Assembly (NCBI RefSeq): GCF_045207655.1
Contig: NZ_CP108784.1
Coordinates: 1,984,001-2,048,000 of the forward strand
DNA length: 64,000 bases
Source: Embleya sp045207655
GTDB lineage: Bacteria > Actinomycetota > Actinomycetes > Streptomycetales > Streptomycetaceae
Reading direction: 5' to 3'
The translations under genes and the position numbers were made by a program. Each line of letters opens with the position of its first letter. Within the stretch, counting starts at the first letter, position 1. The notes under the pieces are model-generated. The model searched no databases. It was given only the letters and a program-made list of their open reading frames with translations, and was not told where the DNA came from. Of the stretch, positions 51,349-60,830 are shown piece after piece.

Positions 51349-52512
51349 ATGTCCACGCACGCAGTTCCACCGCACCGCACGGCCCGGCGCCCGCTCCGGC
51401 GTCCGGATCGCCGTTCCAACGGCCGTTCCAATCGCCGTCCGGAGCCCCGCTATACGTTCGGGCGCCCCACCTCGGGTCGGCCGCCGCGCGGCCGGCGCGC
51501 CGTCACGCCGGCTCTGGCGCTGTTGGCAGCCCTGATCGTGCTGGTGGCCTGTACCTCCTCGACCTCCACCCGGAGTCCGGCCGCCGTGCCCATCGGCCCC
51601 GCGCCGCCCGCGGCCCTCCCGGGCGGAACCGCGCCCGGTGCGACCAACGACCCGTCCGCCGCCTCGTGCGGCAATCCGACCGCGAGCCTGCGCCCCAAGT
51701 CGGGGCCGCCGCGTGCCGCCGACTACACGACCGACGGCTCGCTCGCACGCATCCTCAGCCAGGGCTACCTGACCGTCGGGATAGACCAGAGCACCTACCC
51801 GTTCAGCTACGCGGACGTGACCGACCACAACAGGCTCAAGGGCTTCGACATCGATCTGGTCCGGGAGATAGCCGCCGACCTGTTCGGCGACTCCGACCCG
51901 AACCGACTGCGCTTCCGCGTCGTGCCCAACAACATCCGCGAACAGGCCGTCGCAGGCGGCCAGGTGGACATCGTCGCGAAGTCGGTCACCGTCAACTGCC
52001 GGCGCCGGACCATGGTCGACTTCAGCTCGATCTACTACGAGTCGGGACAGCGCGTACTCGTGCTGCGAGACAGCCCCGCCGCGGCCGGCGACCACTCGAA
52101 GGGCCTGATCGGCCTACCGAGCGGAACCCGTGTCTGCACGGTCGCCGGCACCACCGCGGCCGACGCGGTACGCGCCACCAAGTCCCTGACTCCCGTCACC
52201 GGCGACACCTGGGCGGACTGCCTCATCCACATCCAACAGGGCCAGGCCGACGGAGCGGTCGGCGACGACACCATCATGGTCGGCCTCCAGGCCCAGGACC
52301 GCTTCGTGGAACTGGTCGGTCCCAAACTCACCCGCGAGCCATACGGCTTGGAAATCGCCAAGAACAACCCGGACCTGGTGCGATTCGTCAACGCCTCGCT
52401 GGAACGCATCCGCCGCGATGGAACGTGGCTGCGTCTGTACAACGACTACGTGTCCCGCTTCATCCCCGGCACCGAGGCGGCGACTGCGCCGGAGGCGGTG
52501 TACCAGGACTGA
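51349..52512 (+). CDS. Amino-acid-binding lipoprotein (SBP family 3), orphan
   Basis: A 387-residue solute-binding protein. A hydrophobic segment ends in the lipobox LVAC (Cys68), so it is a membrane-anchored lipoprotein. The family 3 core follows: GYLTVGIDQSTYPFSYAD, KGFDIDLVREIAADLF, VDIVAKSVTVNCRRR and VCTVAGTTAADAVR, as in glutamate-binding proteins. The region before the signal is unusually long (about 50 Arg/Pro-rich residues), yet the ATG has a good GGAGGT site. No permease or ATPase gene lies beside it. Confidence 0.87.
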   Translation: MSTHAVPPHRTARRPLRRPDRRSNGRSNRRPEPRYTFGRPTSGRPPRGRRAVTPALALLAALIVLVACTSSTSTRSPAAVPIGPAPPAALPGGTAPGATNDPSAASCGNPTASLRPKSGPPRAADYTTDGSLARILSQGYLTVGIDQSTYPFSYADVTDHNRLKGFDIDLVREIAADLFGDSDPNRLRFRVVPNNIREQAVAGGQVDIVAKSVTVNCRRRTMVDFSSIYYESGQRVLVLRDSPAAAGDHSKGLIGLPSGTRVCTVAGTTAADAVRATKSLTPVTGDTWADCLIHIQQGQADGAVGDDTIMVGLQAQDRFVELVGPKLTREPYGLEIAKNNPDLVRFVNASLERIRRDGTWLRLYNDYVSRFIPGTEAATAPEAVYQD

Positions 52513-52602
52513 TACCCGAGACGGCGTCGGAATCTGAAGGAACATCGGAACCGGTGGAGCAAAGGAGCGTTGGAAAAGGAGCGTTTGAAGCGGCGGCACA
52601 GC

Positions 52603-53313
52603 CTATGACGGCGACGGGTCGTCACCGGGGACGATCAGGCCCGACTCGTAGGCGATCACGACCAGTTGCGGTCGATCGCGCGCGTCGAGCTTGGCCATGA
52701 TGCGACTGACGTGCGTCTTCGCGGTGAGCGGGCTCAGCCCGAGAAGCGTGCCGATCTCCGCGTTGGTCAAACCCCGCCCGACCAGTGTGAGCACCTCGCG
52801 TTCGCGCGCCGACAGGTCCGCGACCCGGACCGAACCCGGTTCGCCCACCGTCGGCGTGGTCGGCATGCGCAGTACGCGCGAGATCAGCCGCGCCGTGGGC
52901 CCCGGTGACAGCAGTGCCTCACCCGCCCCGATCGTGCGGATCGCCGCCAGCAACTCGGCCGGGCGGGTGTCCTTGACCAGGAAGCCGCCGGCGCCCGCGC
53001 GCAACGCGGCCACCACGTTCTCGTCGTCCTCGTAGGTGGTCAACACCAGCACCCTGACCCGCGACAACTCCGGATCCGCGGCGATCAGCCGAGTGGCCTC
53101 GATCCCGTCCAGGATGGGCATCCGGATGTCCATCACCACGACGTCCGGCCCGGTGGTGCGGGCGAGTTCGATCGCGGCCCGCCCGTCGGCGGCCTCACCG
53201 ACCACCTCCATGTCGGGGGCCGAGCTCACCAACATCGCGAACGCCGACCGCACCAGATGCTGGTCGTCCGCGAGCAACACCCGCAGCTTGCCGCCCGTCA
53301 CGCGCTCCCCCAC
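52603..53313 (-). CDS. LuxR-type (NarL/FixJ) response regulator
   Basis: A 236-residue response regulator. The receiver domain contains LLADDQHLVRSAF, the phospho-Asp in DVVVMDIRMPILDG, VLVLTTYEDDE and Lys in GFLVKDTRPAE. The C-terminal LuxR helix-turn-helix is LSAREREVLTLVGRGLTNAE...LSPLTAKTHVSRIMAKL. It pairs with the histidine kinase encoded upstream on the same strand. The GTG at 53313 is uncertain; a GTG four codons later follows GGGGGAG. Confidence 0.92.
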   Translation of the reverse strand: MGERVTGGKLRVLLADDQHLVRSAFAMLVSSAPDMEVVGEAADGRAAIELARTTGPDVVVMDIRMPILDGIEATRLIAADPELSRVRVLVLTTYEDDENVVAALRAGAGGFLVKDTRPAELLAAIRTIGAGEALLSPGPTARLISRVLRMPTTPTVGEPGSVRVADLSAREREVLTLVGRGLTNAEIGTLLGLSPLTAKTHVSRIMAKLDARDRPQLVVIAYESGLIVPGDDPSPS

Positions 53314-53688
53314 TCACCCGACACCGCCACTGGCGGCCATCCCGTCCGAATCCGTCACCCCGAAAGGCATGACATCACGCGCGGCGGTCGGCCGCTCGCA
53401 CACCCACCGCGCCCACCGCAGCTGCCACACCGATCGCACCGGTCGCACCGATCGCACCGGCTGCGTCCGCATCGCCGCGTCGGCCCGTGTGTCCGCCGCT
53501 CGCGTGCCCAGGCGAACCGGCCGCACACACACGCCACCGCGCCGCGCACCCGTCACCGCTCCCGGCCCTCGTCACGTACACGCCGCCGCAGGGTGTCAGG
53601 CCCTCACCGCACGTTGATCATCGCGCGACCGCCGCCCGACCGGCGCAGTGCCCCACCCCGACGCTCCGCGCCTCCCGGCGACGGGTCA
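53314..53688. other. Spacer between kinase and response regulator genes
   Basis: 375 bp with no convincing gene. It includes a short tandem of CGATCGCACC/CGGTCGCACC units at about 53430-53461. The long gap is unusual for a kinase-regulator pair and may contain a separate regulator promoter. Confidence 0.6.
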
Positions 53689-54921
53689 TCACGCCCCCTC
53701 CCGCTCGCCCATCGGCAACACGGCCTCCACCTTGAACCCGCCTCCCACCCCGGGCCCCGGCCCCGCGACCAACGTCCCTCCCACGCTACGAGCCCGTTCG
53801 GTCATCCCGAGAATGCCGAACCCGCCCTCCTGCCCGGCCTCGACGTCGTTCCCATTCCCGCTCTCGCTCCTACTCGCGATGCCGCTCCCGATTCCGACTC
53901 CACGGCCGTCATCGCACACGGTGACCCGCAGTTCGGCATCCACGACGGCGAGTTCGACCCGTGCGGAACGTGCTTGCGAATGCTTCACCACATTCGTCAG
54001 CGCCTCCTGCACGATCCGGTACACGGCAACGCCCACCTCGGGCACCGGCGGTGGTCCGTCGTGGCCGACGAGCGTGACCTCGATGCCGGCGGAGCGTGCC
54101 GCGCTCACGAGCGGCACCAGGCCGTCCAGCCCGGCCAGACCGGGCACCGCCTCGTACGACGAGACCTCCTCGGCGTCCCGCAGCACGGAGAGCGTGGCCC
54201 GGAGTTCGTGCCTGGTGTCCCGGCACGTCTCGGCGATGGTGTCCAACGCGCCGACCAGCACAGTGCGTTCCACCGGCGGATCCTGGGCCGCGAGGTGCGC
54301 GGCCACGCCCGCCTGGACACCGATCAAGGTGATGCTGTGCGCGAGCAGGTCGTGCAGGTCGCGTGCGATCCGCAGCCGTTCCTCGGCCACCCGCCGCCGG
54401 GCCACCTCGTCCCGCGTACGCTCGGCCCGCTCGGCCCGATCGATGATCGCGCTCATGTGCGCGTGATGGATGCGCCACGCCTGCCCCGCGACCAGCGCCG
54501 CGAACACCCAGCCGGCCATGCCGCAACGATCCCGCCACGACGGCGCGTCCTGGCCGCCGAAGGTCATCACCACGACGACCACGGTCAACGCCACGAAGGC
54601 GAGCACGATCGCCTCCTCGCGCCGGATGTACGCCGCGTACGTCCCCAGCGCGAGCAGCGCCAACGCGGCCGCGCTCTCGTGCAGGTACTCCCGGTTGTGG
54701 TACGGCACCGTCAGGATGAACGTCACCAACAGCGCGGTTCCCGGCCGCGTCCGACGCCAGGCCAGCGGGATCGCCGCACCGACCAGCAGCGCCACGCCGA
54801 TCGGGTCCATCGACCGTTGTCCGGGCCACATCCACGCCGAGCCGATCGCGCATGCCGCCAGCAGGGACGCGAGCAGGGCGTCCCAGAGGGACGCCCCGCC
54901 CCCAAACGATCGCTTCGTCAC
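53689..54921 (-). CDS. Sensor histidine kinase (HisKA_3 type)
   Basis: A 410-residue kinase. The N-terminal half has about five hydrophobic segments in a DUF-type sensor region (GVALLVGAAIPLAWRR, IVLAFVALTVVVVVMTFGG). The phospho-acceptor His lies in LRIARDLHDLLAHSITLIGV, and the ATPase domain follows (VYRIVQEALTNVVKHSQA, VCDDGRGVG, GGFGILGMTERARSVGGTL). The GTG at 54921 overlaps the MMPL stop by four bases, so the exporter and its kinase are co-translated. Confidence 0.92.
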   Translation of the reverse strand: MTKRSFGGGASLWDALLASLLAACAIGSAWMWPGQRSMDPIGVALLVGAAIPLAWRRTRPGTALLVTFILTVPYHNREYLHESAAALALLALGTYAAYIRREEAIVLAFVALTVVVVVMTFGGQDAPSWRDRCGMAGWVFAALVAGQAWRIHHAHMSAIIDRAERAERTRDEVARRRVAEERLRIARDLHDLLAHSITLIGVQAGVAAHLAAQDPPVERTVLVGALDTIAETCRDTRHELRATLSVLRDAEEVSSYEAVPGLAGLDGLVPLVSAARSAGIEVTLVGHDGPPPVPEVGVAVYRIVQEALTNVVKHSQARSARVELAVVDAELRVTVCDDGRGVGIGSGIASRSESGNGNDVEAGQEGGFGILGMTERARSVGGTLVAGPGPGVGGGFKVEAVLPMGEREGA

Positions 54922-57032
54922 ACCGCCATCTTCCGGGACGACGCGGGCGGTTCCACCGGCCGGGTCCCCGCCGACTCGGGCGCGGGCCGCCCAGACAGCG
55001 GACCCGGCCACCAGATCCGCCGATCCAGCGCCACGCTCGCGGCGGTGACCAGGAACGTACGCACCAGGAACGTGTCGATCAACACGCCCATCGCGACCAC
55101 GAATCCGATCTCCACCAGGGAGACCAGCGGCAGCAACATGAGCACCGAGAACGTCGCCGCCAGCACGAACCCGGCGGACGCGATCACCCCGCCGGTGGTC
55201 TCCAGCGCGGCCGGCGCGGCAATCCTCACCGAGTCCCCACGCAGCGACATCTCCCGCACCCGATGCATCAGGAAGATGCCGTAGTCCACCCCGAGCGCGA
55301 CCAAAAACACGAAGGTCAGCAGCGGAGTTTGCGCGTCCACTCCCGCGTATCCGAAGCCGTGCTCGAAGATCAGCCCACCGATACCCAGCGAGGCGGCCCA
55401 CACCAACGCGACGGCTGCGACCAGGATCAGCGGTGCGACCAGACTCCGCAACAACACGATCAGCACCAGCAACACCGCGAGCAGCACGAGTGGGACGACG
55501 ACCCGGCGATCCCGCGCCGTGGTGTGCGAGGTGTCCATCTGCTGCGCGGTGGACCCGCCGACGCGCGCGTCCGGCACGGTGCGCAACCGTTCGATCGTGG
55601 CGTGTTCCCCGGCCGACTCCGGCCGATCCTTCGCGAAGGCCAGGATTTCCGTCCAGCCACCCGCGGTTCGCGCCTGCCGAGCCTGACCGACACCCTCAGT
55701 CCTGGAGACCGCCGCGAGCACGGCCGAGGCCCGTTCGGTACGCGCCATCACCGCGATCGGCGCACCCGACTGCTCCGGGAAGGCCACACTCAACGTCGCC
55801 TGCGCCGCGATCGACTCGGGCTTCGACGTGAAGCCGTCACCCTGCCGCAGCGGATCCGGCAGCGCGAACGCGGTCAGCGCACCCGCCCCCAGCAGTACGA
55901 CCCCCGCCACCAACACCGCGATCGGCCGTCGGGATACCCCTGTCCCGATCCGCGCGTACGCCCCGCGGCCACGCTTGGGCTCGCTACCGAACGCGGGCAC
56001 GAACGGCCAGAACACCCGGCGCCCGAGCAGCACCAGTACCGCCGGCAACAACGTCGTCATCACCGCGAGCGCACACGCCACGCCCACGGCGCCGACCGGC
56101 CCCATACCCCGACTGCTGTTCAGATCCGCGGCGGTCAGGCACAACAGCCCCACCACGACCGTCCCCGACGAGGCCACAACGGCCGGCCCACATCCGCGCA
56201 GCGCAGCAAGCATCGCGTCCAACGGCCGTGCGTGGACCCGTAGTTCCTCGCGATACCGGGCTACCAGAAGCAGCGCGTAGTCGGTACCCGCACCGAACAC
56301 GAGCACCGTCAACACACCCGAACTCTGTCCGGTGACGGTGATCCCGAACGCCCGCACCAACCCGTACACCGCCGCCGTCGCGACCGCCACCGCGACACCG
56401 GCGCACGCGAGCGGCACGAACCACAGGTACGGGCTGCGATAGGTCAGCATCAGCAGCACGGCCACCACGAGCACGCTGGCCAACAACAACGTCCCGTCGA
56501 TCGAGTCGAACACCTCCCCCATGTCCGCCTCGATCCCGCCGGGTCCACCGAGCCGCACGCTGAGCCCGTCCGGATGCCGATCGAGCACCTTGCGAATGTC
56601 CGGGACGATCTCATCCGGCTCGGCACCACGCCGATCGACGGACAACGCGTAGCGCAACGTCGCGTGGTCGACCGACTCCTCCGCGACCGGCCCCGGCCCG
56701 GCCACCAGCGGATGCCGAGTCACCACCTCGGCGACCTGACCTGCCGCCAACTCCCCGTCGGCGAGCGTCAATCCGCCGTCCCGGTGATACACGAGCTGCA
56801 CGTCCATCGCGTCACCGCCGGGCAACCCGGCCTGAACCTTGGCCACTTGGGTCGACTCGGCGTTTGCCGGCAGATAATCCACGGCCTCGTTGCGCTGCAC
56901 ATCGGCGAGCTTGGACGCGAACATCCCGGCCACCAGGACGACAAGAATCCAGCCGCCCACGACGGCCCACGGCACCGCCCACAACCGCCTCCGGCGGACC
57001 GGCGCGGTCTCTTCCTTCGACTGTGTCTCCAT
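54918..57032 (-). CDS. MMPL family transporter
   Basis: A 704-residue RND-type exporter with two homologous halves. It has an N-terminal membrane segment (VVGGWILVVLVAGMFASKL), a periplasmic loop, then five clustered helices with VLVFGAGTDYALLLVARYRE; the second half repeats this with LVALGVDYGIFLMHRVRE. The GTDYALLL/GVDYGIFL motifs are hallmarks of MMPL transporters, which export lipids or drugs. The ATG at 57032 directly precedes the first helix; the open frame upstream is repeat-derived. It forms an operon with the two-component genes. Confidence 0.92.
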   Translation of the reverse strand: METQSKEETAPVRRRRLWAVPWAVVGGWILVVLVAGMFASKLADVQRNEAVDYLPANAESTQVAKVQAGLPGGDAMDVQLVYHRDGGLTLADGELAAGQVAEVVTRHPLVAGPGPVAEESVDHATLRYALSVDRRGAEPDEIVPDIRKVLDRHPDGLSVRLGGPGGIEADMGEVFDSIDGTLLLASVLVVAVLLMLTYRSPYLWFVPLACAGVAVAVATAAVYGLVRAFGITVTGQSSGVLTVLVFGAGTDYALLLVARYREELRVHARPLDAMLAALRGCGPAVVASSGTVVVGLLCLTAADLNSSRGMGPVGAVGVACALAVMTTLLPAVLVLLGRRVFWPFVPAFGSEPKRGRGAYARIGTGVSRRPIAVLVAGVVLLGAGALTAFALPDPLRQGDGFTSKPESIAAQATLSVAFPEQSGAPIAVMARTERASAVLAAVSRTEGVGQARQARTAGGWTEILAFAKDRPESAGEHATIERLRTVPDARVGGSTAQQMDTSHTTARDRRVVVPLVLLAVLLVLIVLLRSLVAPLILVAAVALVWAASLGIGGLIFEHGFGYAGVDAQTPLLTFVFLVALGVDYGIFLMHRVREMSLRGDSVRIAAPAALETTGGVIASAGFVLAATFSVLMLLPLVSLVEIGFVVAMGVLIDTFLVRTFLVTAASVALDRRIWWPGPLSGRPAPESAGTRPVEPPASSRKMAV

Positions 57033-57564
57033 GCCGTCAAGGCTCTCGGCCGCCCGGGCCGGGGGCGTCCGGCGGACGGCCGATGTCCGGGTTACTCCGG
57101 GCGATGTCCGGGGGTGGTGACTAATCCCGTGGGAGTAATGGCGGGGAGTAGCGCGGGGGTTGGGGCGGGGGTTTGGGGTGGGGCGGGTTACGAGGGGGAG
57201 AGTGGGGTGGTAGCCGGGTGGGGGCGGCGTTTGCGAGGGGAGGGTGGGGTGGCTGCCGGGGGGTCGAGGGGCGCGGCCCGGGGGTCGAGGGGCGCGGCCC
57301 GCCGGCTGCACCGCGCCGAGGTTCCCGTCGCGCGCACACCGTGCGTCCCGCCGCCCCCGTGAGCGCCGGTCGCCGACGGCCACCTCAGTGGCGAGGGAGA
57401 GACCATGGACTCTCTCGACCCCGGATCGAGACGCCCGCTCCCCTGGTTCGAGAACCTAGGCGTGGCGCGGAGGAACGGAATCAGTCACGGATAGGTAGTC
57501 GCGCGGAGCTGCGAGAAGGCTCGTGGATGCGCCATGAGACGCGAGGAGGTGCGAGGAGGCGTGC
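57033..57564. other. Gene-free region with G-rich and tandem elements
   Basis: 532 bp upstream of the MMPL gene. It holds a G-run-rich stretch (about 57121-57300) and two copies of GGGGTCGAGGGGCGCGGCCC at 57260-57279 and 57281-57300. No frame has convincing coding character. Confidence 0.6.
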
Positions 57565-58248
57565 CTATGGGTGCTTGAAGCGGTGGTACGGCCTGCGCGC
57601 CTTGAACGTGATGTCCAATTCCGGTGGCCGCAAAGAATCGTCGGGCGGCAACTCGTGGGTGAGCGAGCCGACCAGCGCCAAGTAGCCCTTGAGCGCGTCG
57701 GGTTCGCGGAGCCCACGGCCGGCGGCGTACGCGAACTCGGATGAGGCGGCGGCGAAGACGCCCCGGCTCCCGATCAGGAAAGCGGTCCGCGCGTACGTCA
57801 CGGGCCGCAGCCACTCCCTCGTGTCGCGATGCCCACTCTGCCGCAGCCACGCGGCGGCATCCCGTTCCGTGCGCTCCTCGCGAGTCTCCACCGTGAGCGG
57901 CGTGCCGGCCGTCAACCGCCGCCTGACCCGCGGCCACGCGCTCGGGCGCAGTCCCAGTGAATGATGCATCAGCACCAGGTCCACCCGACCGCCGCTCGCG
58001 TCGATGAACGTCTCGTCGTCCAACGGCACACCACTCCGCAACGGAACATGCACGACGGTACGCCGCGAATAGGCCGCGAACGAGAACAGGGCCGCCAACC
58101 GGGCCAACCCGTCATGGTCGCCGACCACCACGCCGTACTCCCCCAGCGGATCGGCCAACGCGGTATGCCGCAGCGGCGACCGAGGCTGCACGACGCGATA
58201 CTCCACCAAGCCGACGCGCGGCCGGAACTGACGCAGCCTCAACCGCAC
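57565..58248 (-). CDS. Conserved-looking protein of unknown function
   Basis: A 227-residue protein starting at GTG 58248 (MRLRLRQFRPRVGLVEYRVV). Composition is balanced and the codon pattern is typical, so it looks like a genuine gene. Notable segments are LGEYGVVVGDHDGLARLAAL, RVDLVLMHHSLGLRPSAW, VTYARTAFLIGSRGVFAAAS and LTHELPPDDSLRPPELDITF. I recognise no domain, signal peptide or membrane segment. It lies alone between two repetitive regions. Confidence 0.6.
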   Translation of the reverse strand: MRLRLRQFRPRVGLVEYRVVQPRSPLRHTALADPLGEYGVVVGDHDGLARLAALFSFAAYSRRTVVHVPLRSGVPLDDETFIDASGGRVDLVLMHHSLGLRPSAWPRVRRRLTAGTPLTVETREERTERDAAAWLRQSGHRDTREWLRPVTYARTAFLIGSRGVFAAASSEFAYAAGRGLREPDALKGYLALVGSLTHELPPDDSLRPPELDITFKARRPYHRFKHP

Positions 58249-58423
58249 GAAGACCTACCCGCGAACCCACCCATCCCGACACCTTCCCGACCCGACAACA
58301 CCACCGACGCAACGAAGTTCCGGAGGCGAGCGCAGGAGGCAGAACCACGCCCTCGGCCTCGGTGCCGCCGGCCCGGCCTGCGGGGGACCCATCCGACTTC
58401 GGCGCCCCGACACCCGGACCACC

Positions 58424-58459
58424 CACGAACTCGACCACGAACTCGACCACGAACTCGAC
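58424..58459. repeat. Exact 12-bp tandem repeat, three copies
   Basis: CACGAACTCGAC is repeated head to tail three times, with a partial fourth copy. Confidence 0.85.
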
Positions 58460-58739
58460 CACGTCGACCGATCCGCCGGCCCCGTACGGCCAGGGCAACC
58501 CCGGCCCCCGGCGTCGCTCCCATACGGCAACCCCTCGGCCGAGCAGCCGCCCACCGGCCCGCCGAGCGCGCCCGACCGAGTGCCCTCCCCGGAGTCGCGA
58601 CGCCGGGGAGGGCGGGCAAGCGCGTCGGGGGTTGCGAGGCAGCGGGGCGCGCCAACCACCGAGGCATCACGGCCGGCCGGTTCGGGGGGCGGCGTCGGCT
58701 CGCCCGATGCCCACAGCAGCCCGAGTCGGTCCACTCCGG

Positions 58740-58870
58740 CCTGGTCCGGCCCGCCCGGTCCGGCCCGCCCGGTTCGGGTCCGCTCCGGTCCGCGCCGTTC
58801 CGGTCCGGTCCGTTCCGGGTCCGGTCCGAATACGCTCCGAGGCCGCTCCGGAACCGCTCCGGCCTGGTCC
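58740..58870. repeat. Degenerate TCCGG-type short repeat
   Basis: GGTCCGG, CGTTCCGG and CGCTCCGG recur every five to ten bases. It is similar in kind to the 44342-44465 array. Confidence 0.7.
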
Positions 58871-58889
58871 TGCCCGACCCGTCCGGCGA

Positions 58890-59513
58890 TCACCCGCCGC
58901 CGAACCAAGCCGGCATGTCGAAGTGGAACGAGTCCCCCGGTGTCATCGTCCGAAGATCCTCCTCCAATGCACGCAATCGATCCATGCCGAGCGTCTCACC
59001 CCACTTGGCACGCAGTTCCTCGAAGACCGCCGCCGACTTCGCGAGCGAATCGACGCCGCGCGCGGTGAGCCGAACCACCTTGCGCCGCGCGTCACTCGGA
59101 TCCACTCCGCGTTCGACGTAGCCCAGGCGCTCCAGGCCATCGATCGTCTTGCCCGCCGCCTGCTTCGAAACGCCCAGCAGGCGGCCGAGTTCCACAGCCG
59201 TGGTGCCGTTCGGACCAATGGCCTGGAACACGAAGCCATGCATCGGACGCAGGTCGGGATGGCCCTGCCGGGCGAGTTCCGCGTGAACCTCGTCGATGAG
59301 CATGCGAAACGCCATCAACAGGCGCAACGGCAGCTCGAAGCCGGGCGGATCCGATACGGGCTTGCCGACGCCCCCCGCACTCGCCGGAACGCGCTCGCTC
59401 CCGCCATCGCCCACGCCACCTGTACCGCCCGCGCCGTCCGCACCGCCCACTTCGCCCGGGCCGCCCACGCCGCGCCGACCGCCCGTACCGCCCGCAGGCG
59501 AATCTGTTGACAT
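58890..59513 (-). CDS. MarR family regulator
   Basis: A 207-residue regulator. The first 55 residues are Gly-rich low complexity. The MarR winged helix follows: HPDLRPMHGFVFQAIGPNGT, VELGRLLGVSKQAAGKTIDG (recognition helix) and LERLGYVERGVDPSDARRKV, the wing with its Asp-Arg pair. It is divergent from a cupin gene across 75 bp, with palindromic elements between them. The Gly-rich part may be untranslated if a later start is used. Confidence 0.88.
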   Translation of the reverse strand: MSTDSPAGGTGGRRGVGGPGEVGGADGAGGTGGVGDGGSERVPASAGGVGKPVSDPPGFELPLRLLMAFRMLIDEVHAELARQGHPDLRPMHGFVFQAIGPNGTTAVELGRLLGVSKQAAGKTIDGLERLGYVERGVDPSDARRKVVRLTARGVDSLAKSAAVFEELRAKWGETLGMDRLRALEEDLRTMTPGDSFHFDMPAWFGGG

Positions 59514-59539
59514 GAATAGACAACCTGGTTCACTATTTA

Positions 59540-59554
59540 GACAACGACATTGTC
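59540..59554. promoter_or_regulatory. Candidate MarR operator
   Basis: GACAACGACATTGTC has GACAA/TTGTC arms and contains the perfect 11-bp palindrome CGACATTGTCG (59545-59555). A direct repeat TAGACAAC occurs at 59517-59524 and 59538-59545, so two sites may be occupied. Confidence 0.6.
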
Positions 59555-59588
59555 GAGTTGCTCACGAGTTTACCGAGGAGATCAACGT

Positions 59589-60005
59589 ATGCCCGTCATT
59601 CGCAGTGCCGACGCCCGCGTCACCACCACCCCGAACGCCGTCATGACCACGTACGCCTCCCCCACCCAGGGCGGCACCGAAGCGGCCCTGTGGCGCGTGG
59701 ACATGGCCGCAGCAACCTCCGGCCCGTACCACGCCATCGACGCCGACCAGATCTGGACCGTACTCACCGGCAGCCTCACCGCCGACGTCGACGGCGAAAA
59801 GCTCACCGCGGCCACCGGCGACACGCTCGTCCTCCCTGCCGACGTCCCGCGCCAACTCCACTCGGACACCGAATCCGGCTTCTCCGCCATCGTCACCTGC
59901 CCCGCGGGAGCCCTCGCCTACAACCCGAACGACATAACCCCGCCCGGCGCCTGCGGAATGGCCCCCAAGGAGGCCGAACGCATCCTCCCGCCATGGATCG
60001 CATAA
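59589..60005 (+). CDS. Cupin domain protein
   Basis: A 138-residue single-domain cupin. The two conserved motifs are partly visible as GPYHAIDADQIWTVLTGSLT (motif 1) and PADVPRQLHSDTESGFSAIV (motif 2), so the metal-site His/Glu set is reduced. GAGGAGAT precedes the ATG. It is divergent from the MarR gene and is its likely target. The substrate is unknown. Confidence 0.82.
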   Translation: MPVIRSADARVTTTPNAVMTTYASPTQGGTEAALWRVDMAAATSGPYHAIDADQIWTVLTGSLTADVDGEKLTAATGDTLVLPADVPRQLHSDTESGFSAIVTCPAGALAYNPNDITPPGACGMAPKEAERILPPWIA

Positions 60006-60830
60006 CCCACACCCCCGCAACCCCAACCAGCCCCCGACCCACCCACCGAAACCAACAGCGCCCCCGCCGACCACCCTCGGCGCCGCCGGGCTCACGTCGT
60101 CCGAACGATCACTCCGCACCCCGTGCCGCTCCCCTTCGCCACCCGCCCCACCAACGCATCCAGGTCCAGCACCAGACCAATCCCCCAAAGATCGCCACCA
60201 AACAGCAACAACAACGCCGGAACCCCGGGGGGCGGGCGGCCGGCGGGCGGCGGGCAGTCGGCAGTGGGGTCGGTGACGACCGAAGGTGGCGACGGCCAGC
60301 GGTCGGTGACAACCGAAGGACGGCGACGGGTGGGCGGTGGGCAGTGGTGGCGGGTGGGCGGTGGCGGGTGAACGGTGGCCGGGTGGGCGGTGCCGGGTGA
60401 GCGGTGGCCGGTGAGCGGCCGGAAGCGGGTCGTGGCGGGCGGCGAAGTCCGGCAGCGAACGGGGTTGACCCAGTGGCCGCCGGGCCCGCAGATACCGAAA
60501 CTCCACAACCATCCGCCGCTGTTGGCCCCTGGGCACACCAGGGATCGCCACGAAATCACCTCCGCAGCACGCACCCATCACCTCAGCGCCGCCCACCCCG
60601 ACCCGACCCAACACAAGACCGGCCCAACACGCGGCAAATGAACCAGAACCACGGGGCCGAGCGGCGAAGCCAAGCACGATGACAATGACGCGGATACGGA
60701 TACGGATACGGAAGCGCCACAGCGCGACCCCGCAGCCCCGCAACCCACCCAACCCGTCAACGTCACCGCGCTTGCGTGACCCTCACCCAACTCTCACCAA
60801 GCCCCCATCAAACGCGCCTCCACCCATCCC
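60006..60830. other. Gene-free low-complexity region
   Basis: 825 bp. It contains a repeated CGGTGACNACCGAAGG element (near 60270 and 60303), a GGTGGGCGG-type G-rich stretch (about 60325-60420) and a CGGATA hexamer repeat (about 60693-60712). The open frames look like by-products of base composition. Confidence 0.6.

Larger units (their letters stand above)
58249..58889. other. Low-complexity region between the hypothetical and MarR genes
   Basis: 641 bp without a convincing gene. It contains three exact 12-bp copies of CACGAACTCGAC (58424-58459) and a TCCGG-rich stretch (about 58740-58870). Open frames here translate to Pro/Arg/Gly-rich sequence on every strand, as expected for chance in such DNA. 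Confidence 0.65.

Noticed and set aside
57033..57383. A 117-residue Pro-rich N-terminal extension of the MMPL protein
   Set aside because: The extra codons come from G-run and tandem-repeat DNA, and the ATG at 57032 directly precedes the first membrane segment as in other MMPL proteins.
58255..58908. A possible 217-residue gene between the hypothetical and marR genes
   Set aside because: The translation is Pro/Arg/Gly-rich with a WSSSWSSSWSSS tract derived from the 12-bp repeat. There is no ribosome site or recognisable domain.
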